Below are positions 57,952 to 64,000 of a stretch of DNA of 64,000 nucleotides, piece after piece. The stretch lies in NCBI GenBank assembly GCA_003415625.1, contig PYIU01000002.1, positions 1,178,001 to 1,242,000 on the forward strand, given 5' to 3'. Origin of the DNA: Aquanectria penicillioides (taxonomy: Eukaryota > Ascomycota > Sordariomycetes > Hypocreales > Nectriaceae). The notes under the pieces are model-generated. The model saw nothing but the letters and a program-made list of their open reading frames with translations. It made no database searches and was not told where the DNA came from. How positions within the stretch are numbered: the stretch's first letter is position 1; every line of letters begins with the position of its first letter. The position numbers were made by a program, and so were the translations under genes.

Positions 57952-58989
57952 TTAAATTCCGGGGAGACCAATAGCCTGTCGGACAGCGGGAACGAACCGA
58001 GGCAACATATAAACGATGCAGTAGGCTGTGGTCGCGGCCGCCAGTCCAGTAAACTGCAGAATGTCAGTTGATGGCTTTTTATTGAGATCGTACGAGATGG
58101 GGCTTACCTTCTCAAACCACGTATGGAAGAAAATGGCCGTCATCAGCAACATCCATACACTTAGTCCCATGATTCCAATGGCAAACTTAGCCCCCAGGCC
58201 GATGTCGAACTTGCCCGCGCCTTGTCCAACAGGAGCCTCGGCCTCGACGCTAGCACTCTTCAAAGCGCCATCGGCCATGACGACACATCTCTCCTCTGGC
58301 ATCTTCCCAGACCACCGCAGAACGGCCCATCCCACCTCCTGCATCAGAAAAACTGTGCCGAGGGTCAGCAGGAAAACGTGGCCAGAGATGTCATGGCCGC
58401 CCTTCCACTTGCCACCGGCAGCCTTGCACGCAACAGCCGTAACCATCTCGCCGACACTGGTATCGCCCATGGCCACCTCCCTCTGCGCGAGCTCACATCG
58501 GCCACCGGTCCACCGGAATCCGCGGTCGATGATGGGAGCCCCAAAGCACCACTGTGTGACAAGAATCCACAGTCCCGTAACGGCAGCCCAACGTAGCCCC
58601 GCGCGCAGTCGGCGAGACCCAACAGCGGTGCTCGGGTGGGTGAAGAGGAACACGGCGAAGGAGACAGTAAACCATGCCCAGCCGCGCTTGACGAAGAAGA
58701 CATTGAAGACGTTGGACTTGCGGGCGAAGTAGCTCGGAGCTACAGCGGGGTCCTGCGAATGCGATTGCGACACCGGGTCATAGTGGGAGGATCGTATATC
58801 GGGGGAGAGGATGGAGAAAAGGGTGCCGAAGATTAGCACAAGCGGGAACAAGGCCAGGAAGATCCTCTCGATGGGCGTAGGCAGAAATGGCGAAGTGCGC
58901 GCCGTCGATGATGAAGCTGTGGTGGGAGCCATGGGTTCGTCGCTTGAAGGAGAGGACGCCAACTTGGCGGCGCGTCGAGTGGTGACCAT
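57952..58989 (-). CDS. FIT family ER membrane protein (Scs3-like)
   Basis: Two exons, 58989-58108 and 58053-57952. The 54-base intron (GTAAGC ... CAACTGACATTCTGCAG) is an exact multiple of three without a stop, so the unspliced frame would give 345 residues and the spliced one 327. FIT proteins (FIT2; yeast Scs3 and Yft2) sit in the ER membrane, act on acyl-CoA or phospholipid and are needed for normal lipid-droplet budding. Seen here are a Ser/Thr-rich cytosolic start, about six hydrophobic segments and the conserved core GGHDISGHVFLLTL with the two family histidines near residues 200-206, the second being in the HVFLL helix. The late HTWFEK segment is also typical. The intron falls just after it. 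Confidence 0.88.
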   Translation of the reverse strand: MVTTRRAAKLASSPSSDEPMAPTTASSSTARTSPFLPTPIERIFLALFPLVLIFGTLFSILSPDIRSSHYDPVSQSHSQDPAVAPSYFARKSNVFNVFFVKRGWAWFTVSFAVFLFTHPSTAVGSRRLRAGLRWAAVTGLWILVTQWCFGAPIIDRGFRWTGGRCELAQREVAMGDTSVGEMVTAVACKAAGGKWKGGHDISGHVFLLTLGTVFLMQEVGWAVLRWSGKMPEERCVVMADGALKSASVEAEAPVGQGAGKFDIGLGAKFAIGIMGLSVWMLLMTAIFFHTWFEKVSPISYDLNKKPSTDILQFTGLAAATTAYCIVYMLPRFVPAVRQAIGLPGI

Positions 58990-59700
58990 TTGCGAGCGGG
59001 AAGGCGTAGGAATAGGGGATATAAAAGGAGAGACAGAGAATCAAAGACGCATCCGATGTGTGGGAGAGGGTGTGAGCCCGTTGTTAGAGCGAGAATGTCA
59101 ATCAGGCCGAGAACAGAGTGAACTCGCTGGCGCTGTTGCGGCGTCGAGAGCTGCCACCTATGACGTCTACCTGCGAGGAAGCATACTTACGTGCGAAGCA
59201 GGGGTCGGGGGCGGTGGAACGAACTTCCGGTGGCCATTAAGCTCCGGCTTTGGAAGGTGCAGAAGGCCATGGAATCGCAATATCGACGAGCAACAAATGG
59301 GCAGGCTTGTGTATTCGTGTTCATTTATTATTGAAGCTCTCATTATGGGGTATTTTCAGTGCTTCTTTCTCGGTCCTGCATTATGAGAGGCTCGAGTCGC
59401 ACAGATACCGGTATCATGCAACAGCGTAGCGGGTGGGCTCCCTCCCTCCTCACTTTGAGCACTGTCTGTCAAGGCCCAGCTCAACAACCAAAAATGAGAC
59501 CAGGCAACTTGAACCAATCCGCAACGAGCACCAGGGTTTTGTTATGTTACGCAGCATAAATCCCCGATGCTAACTCATGCTCTCATGGGCCGGGTTTTCT
59601 TCCTCAGGCCCCAATCCCAACCTGGCCGACTGAGTCAGACCAGTCAGTCATGTCAGGCCTGAGGCTGCCTGGTGGATATTAGCAACAGAGAACCGTGCAA
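58990..59700. other. intergenic, no supported gene
   Basis: Promoter side of the FIT gene, then DNA without domains, up to the first RNA-gene copy. Confidence 0.5.
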
Positions 59701-59739
59701 ACCAGGGGATATGGGTCAAAGTAAACGAGCTGTCTTGCA

Positions 59740-59842
59740 GCGAAGTAGCTACACTATTATGGCCTTGTCCCAACGGATTCGGTGATCACTTCGGTGATCG
59801 TCTGACACTATTCTCGTTTCCTCCGGGAGACCTTCGCTTTTT
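59740..59842 (+). ncRNA. putative Pol III RNA, copy 1 of 6
   Basis: The 5' block GCGAAGTAGC (59740) pairs with CTTCGC (59832-59837), followed by T5. A TATA-like GATAT lies 32 bases upstream (59708). A B-box-like GGTTCGAAC is at 59881, 44 bases after the CTTCGC block, and a T13 run starts at 59922. The middle contains GATCAC-TTCG-GTGATC, a perfect stem with a UUCG tetraloop. A CTCC/GGAG stem precedes CCTTCGC. Confidence 0.65.
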
Positions 59843-60180
59843 GCCCGATTAAGGCACATTATGATCCAGAGGTTGAGCTGGGTTCGAACTTGTCATTGAT
59901 ATACAGATGGGGTTTGCAGGGTTTTTTTTTTTTTCCTTCCTTTTTTCCTGGTTTTGGATTCCCATTGATATGTCATCTTCTCGCCTCGTCCTCCAGTATT
60001 GCCTCTCTCATGTCCGTCCTGTCTTTGAAGCATTCGCGGTCCCCCCAAAAAAGTTGAGCTGTTGGTTGGCATTCTGTACCCCTCCACCCAATCTCCCGCC
60101 AGCGCCATGCGTCAGCCCCCAGGCCAGGCATCCATGACAATGACACCTTTTATAACCTAATCTAATGGAGGAAATTTCCA

Positions 60181-60279
60181 GTGAAGTAGCTGTGAACCCG
60201 CCATCATGGCACCGATACTAAGAACAAGACGGTCCTGTCTGGACTATCCCATTCTTCCTTCGCGAAGCCTTCGCTTTTT
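60181..60279 (+). ncRNA. putative Pol III RNA, copy 2 of 6
   Basis: The 5' block is GTGAAGTAGC; its one change (C to T) still pairs with CTTCGC (60269-60274) as a G-U wobble. TATAAC is 31 bases upstream (60150). The B-box-like GAGTTCGAACC is at 60314, and a T8 run is at 60360. A second GCGAAG (60262) just before CTTCGC would allow a competing local hairpin. GCCAT-C-ATGGC forms an inner stem. Confidence 0.65.
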
Positions 60280-60600
60280 GCAATTTTGGGTGACACAGCC
60301 CCCCAAGAAACGAGAGTTCGAACCTCACATTGTCTCTCTAGAATATCCATATCGAACTCTTTTTTTTCACTACATTTTGCTATATGCTTTTTGCGTATCT
60401 GCGATATTCACTGTGTTTTTTTTTTGTCTTTTTTCAATCACCGTCATCACTATTTTATTCCGTGGACTCAACTCCCCCTTGATCCTGCCTCAGGTTCAAA
60501 AGGACATAGACCATCAAGGCGCCAGCCACACCAACGCCCAGACCGGCCAGGCAAGCCATCGGAAAGCCCCTAATAAGCCAAACTAATTCGAGACTCTTCA

Positions 60601-60693
60601 GCGAAGTAGCTGCAATATTTCAAGCAGAATCGTGACGGTTCGAAAGGACCATTCACACCCACAAACTGTTCCCCAGGGAACCCTTCGCTTTTT
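60601..60693 (+). ncRNA. putative Pol III RNA, copy 3 of 6
   Basis: GCGAAGTAGC (60601) pairs with CTTCGC (60683-60688), followed by T5. TAATAA is 30 bases upstream (60571). GGTTCGAAA is at 60731, and long T-runs follow from 60761. The hairpin directly before CCTTCGC is GTTCCC-CA-GGGAAC, a perfect six-pair stem unlike those of the other copies in sequence. Confidence 0.65.
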
Positions 60694-60983
60694 GCTACTT
60701 TCAGTCATGGAATTCACCCTCGTAGTCCTGGGTTCGAAATAATCTGTATTCTTCAATAACTTTTTTCTTTTTTCTTTTTTTAGATGTTTTTTTTTCTTTG
60801 TCTCTTATTTTCTCTAGAAATCACATTTTCTCTTTCAATGATCTGTCGCAATCGTATCCCAGATCCATCCTCATGCTTTCTTTCAGTGTGTTCCCCTACC
60901 TATCCTCCATCCCACCACCCTAGCCTCACTAGGCTACCCCCTGACCTTGTCCTTATAACCAGGTCTAATTGACATCACTGCCG

Positions 60984-61088
60984 GCGAAGTAGCTGAATCA
61001 CAGTCTTACCCGCACGGTATCAACTTCGGTTATATGGTCAAATGGCCAAACATATCTCGCTCTGCGAGCCTTCGCTTTCTTCCTTTTT
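60984..61088 (+). ncRNA. putative Pol III RNA, copy 4 of 6
   Basis: GCGAAGTAGC (60984) pairs with CTTCGC (61070-61075). TTATAACC is 31 bases upstream (60953). The T5 comes after an eight-base insertion (tttcttcc), and the B-box-like GTGTTCGAAAA (61125) is shifted by a matching distance. The adjacent hairpin is CTCGC-TCT-GCGAG. A T10 run is at 61178. Confidence 0.63.
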
Positions 61089-61442
61089 GCCAGTTTTGGT
61101 AACTATCTTTTCATGGTAGGTGTTGTGTTCGAAAAATAAGCAGGGATATTGATAAGGCACTCTGGTTCCCTCTCATCTTTTTTTTTTCCCTTTTTTGGGG
61201 GGGAATTTCTTCTACTCCTTGTTAAATTATTCGCCTTCTGTGAAAAAATTCGTTATCCTTCATGTTCTCAATGTGGTATTCCGTTGGTATGAGCATGATT
61301 CGGCGTATTACTCACACGGGGAGTCTGCCTGTCTATCCCTGCACCGTGCCCCACCAATCACCCTCCTATGTACATCATGCCCATGCGCAGTGGTGATCCA
61401 CTCAACTACCTTGATATACCAAAGTAACCTCAATGGTTCTCA

Positions 61443-61551
61443 GCGAAGTAGCGAAAACATACCATTCATAGGAATTACTCGGTGGTCGAGCACTTGTGGC
61501 TCGTCTCGATTAAAATTTGATCTTCCCGTAAGGGGGGTTCCTTCGCTTTTT
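61443..61551 (+). ncRNA. putative Pol III RNA, copy 5 of 6
   Basis: GCGAAGTAGC (61443) pairs with CTTCGC (61541-61546), followed by T5. GATATA is 30 bases upstream (61413). The adjacent hairpin is TCCC-GTAA-GGGG. The B-box core GGTTCG occurs four times after it (61560-61600) because of a 14-base tandem repeat; the last copy lies in CGAGG-loop-CCTCG, like a tRNA T-arm. Confidence 0.63.
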
Positions 61552-61557
61552 GCGGAT

Positions 61558-61594
61558 GAGGTTCGGACCATGAGGTTCGGACCATGAGGTTCGA
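61558..61594 (+). repeat. 14-bp tandem repeat carrying the B-box core
   Basis: The unit gaggttcggaccat is present two and a half times directly after the T5 of RNA copy 5. Confidence 0.85.
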
Positions 61595-62235
61595 GGTTCG
61601 ATTACCTCGACTGTGCCCAATTTTTGTCTCCCTTTTATCAAAGAGTGGGTTTTTTTTTGGTGAATTCAGTAAGAGAAAGGAACAGAGTACTCATTTCTTT
61701 TTCTTTCCTTTTTTTTGGGGGGGGGTTATCTATTCGCATCATTCCTATGCGAATTCTTTTGATAGACATGGAGGATGGATCAGGTTGGACCTTGAGTCAA
61801 GTAGTAGTTTGAAATGCATGTGTAGTGGTAGATCAAACCATGAACCTCCAAAAACATCCACTTTAGAAAACCAATTTGCCCTTCAGATCCCTGGTTTATC
61901 TCGAAGGACCATCCATTTGGGCGAAAAGCTCACTGCTATAATTTTTTATATCAAATTAACACTGACCATGCTCGTGGTTCCGAGTCGAGCGTGGTCCTCA
62001 AAGGAAATCCTACCCTAGATGGGCCCAAGGTGACACAATCAAGATCTTCGCCTAAAATCTCGCCCTGTCCCTCATTCTCAGACTAGTTCTCTGTGTTCCT
62101 ATCTCGTATCGCCGCCACACCCCACGTCACTACTACGCTGCTGCGGCTTACACGCACAAAAGCCCCACACTAGGCAGCCATCTCTTCTCCACCTCCGTCC
62201 CTCGTTATAATCCAAATTAATCGAGCATTCTTTTA

Positions 62236-62312
62236 GCGAAGTAGCGGAATGTCCAGACTGGTTCATATTCCATAAATCAAGTTAACTTCCACCTCGGTGG
62301 CCTTCGCTTTTT
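62236..62312 (+). ncRNA. putative Pol III RNA, copy 6 of 6
   Basis: The shortest copy (77 bases). GCGAAGTAGC (62236) pairs with CTTCGC (62302-62307), followed by T5. TTATAATCC is 31 bases upstream (62205). The adjacent hairpin is CCAC-CTCG-GTGG. A second helix, GGAAT...ATTCC with inner CCAG/CTGG, fills the 5' side. The B-box-like GAGTTCGACCTC is at 62351. A T9 run is at 62462. Confidence 0.66.
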
Positions 62313-62479
62313 GCCATTTTGGGCAGGGTAGTACCACATCAGGAGGTCGTGAGTTCGACCTCAAACAACCACCCAAGCTTGATTCTTTGAGGAGTGCTTC
62401 GTCCAAGATACCTTTTTATTTCTCTCCTCATTCGCATTCCCGCACCAATTTTTGCTCCGTGTTTTTTTTTTCTCTCCCT

Positions 62480-63144
62480 TTCTTTTGAATATCTTCTTTC
62501 AGCCCTCTCGTCCTGCTTCCACCCTCATGCGCCTGTTGCTCGCCCCAAGAGCTACCAGCTACGCGTAGGGACCCAATCCAAACAAAGGGAGTGGGTTTGA
62601 TAAGCATATCTACGAATCGCTTGGGGTCGTGTTGCATTTCACAGAGAATCACCAAATGGAATGCAACCTTTTTTTTTTTGGGGGGGGGGGGGGGGGGAAG
62701 CCTTTGTTTCGTTTCATCTATCTGTCTTCCCTAGCTCCTTTGAGTCCCGGCCCTTTCCCTTATCATTTCGTCGCAATCCCAAACTCCATATCCCAGTGAC
62801 ATTCTTATTTTTAGAAACCCAACCCAGTCACCGGGCTAACTAACATACGAAAAAAAAGATGATAAAAAACACAATCAGAAAAGAGAATATGGAAGAGAAG
62901 AATGCGAAAGGAACCATTTTCGCGTGTTACTCCTCCACTTATATGTACGTCTATCGGCAAAATATGTTCAATATGCCGAAGGAGTCGCTGCAACGACCGT
63001 GAGTGTTACAGTTACGGTCGTCGGGGCGCCGCACGACACGAACGGGGACAGGGTCGGGACTCCATAACCCTCTAAGGACGTACTGTTCGGACTGATCACG
63101 GGAGACTGATCCTGCGCATCATCGCCATCATCCACTCGGTCATT
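62480..63144. other. intergenic with homopolymer tracts
   Basis: No gene. A T-run followed by a long G-run lies at about 62668-62698, which is prone to sequencing and assembly error. The right end is the 3' flank of the GH55 gene. Confidence 0.5.
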
Positions 63145-64000
63145 CTACGACGAGGTGAAGAGAGCAATGGTGCCGCAGAAGTTGTTGCGGTTGTCCGAGT
63201 CGAGAGCGGCAGAGGTGCCATCGACAGTGACCATGTTGACGCTAGCCTTGGTGCTGAGGCCGTAAAAGTTGACCTTGGAGCTCTCGAGGCTGACAATGTT
63301 GTCCTGGCAGTTGTTGTTGCCAACGCAAGTCTGGCCGTAGTTGTTGAAGAAGCTGTAGAGACCGGCGCCGTAGACGAAGATGTCGGACGAATCCGTGGCG
63401 CGGATACCCCAAGTACGAGCGCAGGTGGTGGAAGATCCGGTGCAAGAAGTAGAGAAGTCGGGGTCGTTGTACTTGGAGTTGACAGTGAAGGGAACCTTGG
63501 CATCGGGGTTGCCCTGGAAGTAGGCGGTCTCGGTCTGGCCGAAGCCCAGGAAGACGTTGGAAGCGTTGGAGAACTGGTAGTTGTAGAGGACGTTGTGCTC
63601 AGAAGCACTGCCCCAGAGCCAGCTGCCCTTGGTGCTCTCGATCAAGATACCACGGCCGTTGTAGATGTTGATCTGAGAGTGGTCAGACAGATCAAGCTCG
63701 TGATCGGCAACCCAGAGCCAGTTGTTCTCCATGTAGACGCTGGCCTGAGAGGTGACGTGCATGAGCATGAAGGCACCGAAACAGCTCTCGTTGGGGGTAG
63801 TAGTGGCGTCAGGGGTCTTCTTGCAGGTGTCAGACTGCAGTTTGGTACCGGCGGAGCCACCAACACGGAAGTGGACATCGAAGAGACCGGCAGAGCCAGA
63901 GGTCTCACCAGCCACATTCCACTCCATGAGGATAGCGCCGGGCTGGGGACCAAGGGTCTCAAACATGAGGTCCTGCATCTCAATGTTGCCGACATCGCCA
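63145..64000 (-). CDS. GH55 glucan 1,3-beta-glucosidase, C-terminal part
   Basis: The gene continues beyond the right edge; 284 residues to the stop at 63145-63147 are seen. GH55 enzymes cut beta-1,3-glucan from the chain end and act outside the cell in wall turnover or on foreign walls. They are built from two right-handed beta-helix domains, and this part belongs to the second: repeated short strands such as FDVHFRVGG, ASVYMENNWLWVADHEL, INIYNGRGILIES and IFVYGAGLYSFFNNYGQ. Paired cysteines (CTGSSTTCA, TCVGNNNCQ) are as expected for a secreted protein. No intron is needed within this part. The catalytic residues cannot be assigned from this portion. Confidence 0.88.
   Translation of the reverse strand, partial: GDVGNIEMQDLMFETLGPQPGAILMEWNVAGETSGSAGLFDVHFRVGGSAGTKLQSDTCKKTPDATTTPNESCFGAFMLMHVTSQASVYMENNWLWVADHELDLSDHSQINIYNGRGILIESTKGSWLWGSASEHNVLYNYQFSNASNVFLGFGQTETAYFQGNPDAKVPFTVNSKYNDPDFSTSCTGSSTTCARTWGIRATDSSDIFVYGAGLYSFFNNYGQTCVGNNNCQDNIVSLESSKVNFYGLSTKASVNMVTVDGTSAALDSDNRNNFCGTIALFTSS

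Noticed and set aside
58028..58732. A 234-codon plus-strand frame
   Set aside because: It lies opposite the FIT gene, whose protein is clearly recognisable.
59740..59842. U6 snRNA identity for the RNA family
   Set aside because: The 5' GCGAAGTA resembles U6, but the conserved internal U6 box (ACAGAGA) is absent from the six copies.
59881..62362. tRNA genes suggested by repeated GTTCGA motifs
   Set aside because: No cloverleaf with acceptor, D and anticodon arms fits at the right distance. The motifs instead belong to the six-copy RNA family.
1..64000. CRISPR arrays, rRNA genes or a secondary-metabolite backbone gene
   Set aside because: None seen. The genome is eukaryotic, and no polyketide or peptide synthetase frame is present.

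Overview
The window reads as nuclear DNA of a filamentous ascomycete, most likely a Penicillium or Aspergillus relative (Eurotiales). The genes carry short introns of about 49-92 bases with GT/AG ends and CTRAC-type branch sites. The products include an A. niger-like GH3 beta-glucosidase, a sterol C-14 reductase, a GH55 glucanase and F-box remnants. One large block looks like repeat DNA degraded by repeat-induced point mutation (RIP). The species call is inference.

Layout. 1-9.8 kb: sparse sub-region with a frameshifted F-box pseudogene, a single-exon acidic repeat protein of unknown function, and a five-exon gene whose product has fourteen tandem Cys/His units. 9.9-19.3 kb: conserved genes (beta-glucosidase, ERG24, a mannose-6-phosphate-receptor-like membrane protein). 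19.3-24.3 kb: five kilobases without a convincing gene, ending in the pyrimidine-rich leader of a Myb-like gene. 24.3-32.5 kb: Myb-like protein, Ap4A phosphorylase (APA2 type), an F-box remnant and a secreted FAD oxidoreductase. 33.6-49.7 kb: an alpha/beta hydrolase gene cut in two by a 15.2-kb insertion. The insertion is a terminal-inverted-repeat element with a TA target duplication, and it contains a 12.4-kb Ty3/gypsy-type LTR retrotransposon on the minus strand, reduced to AT-rich wreckage. 52-59 kb: C2H2 zinc-finger protein, a DUF4238-like protein with a GC-AG intron and an 18-base microexon, a GNAT acetyltransferase and a FIT/Scs3 family ER protein. 59.7-62.3 kb: six diverged copies of what looks like a Pol III non-coding RNA gene. 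63.1-64 kb: the 3' end of a GH55 glucanase gene.

The most interesting item is the six-copy RNA cluster. Each copy has a TATA-like element 30-32 bases upstream, a 5' GCGAAGTAGC block, a variable middle, a hairpin that changes in sequence but mostly keeps its pairing, a CTTCGC block complementary to the 5' end, a T5 run, and a TTCGA B-box-like element 42-52 bases further on. This resembles the promoter layout of the yeast U6 gene, but the RNA is not U6. I cannot name the family.

Genes in this window do not form an obvious pathway or metabolite cluster; apart from the two secreted beta-glucan-active enzymes they look like independent housekeeping or accessory genes. Exon joins were derived by eye from splice signals and reading frame; every multi-exon model given sums to an exact multiple of three.
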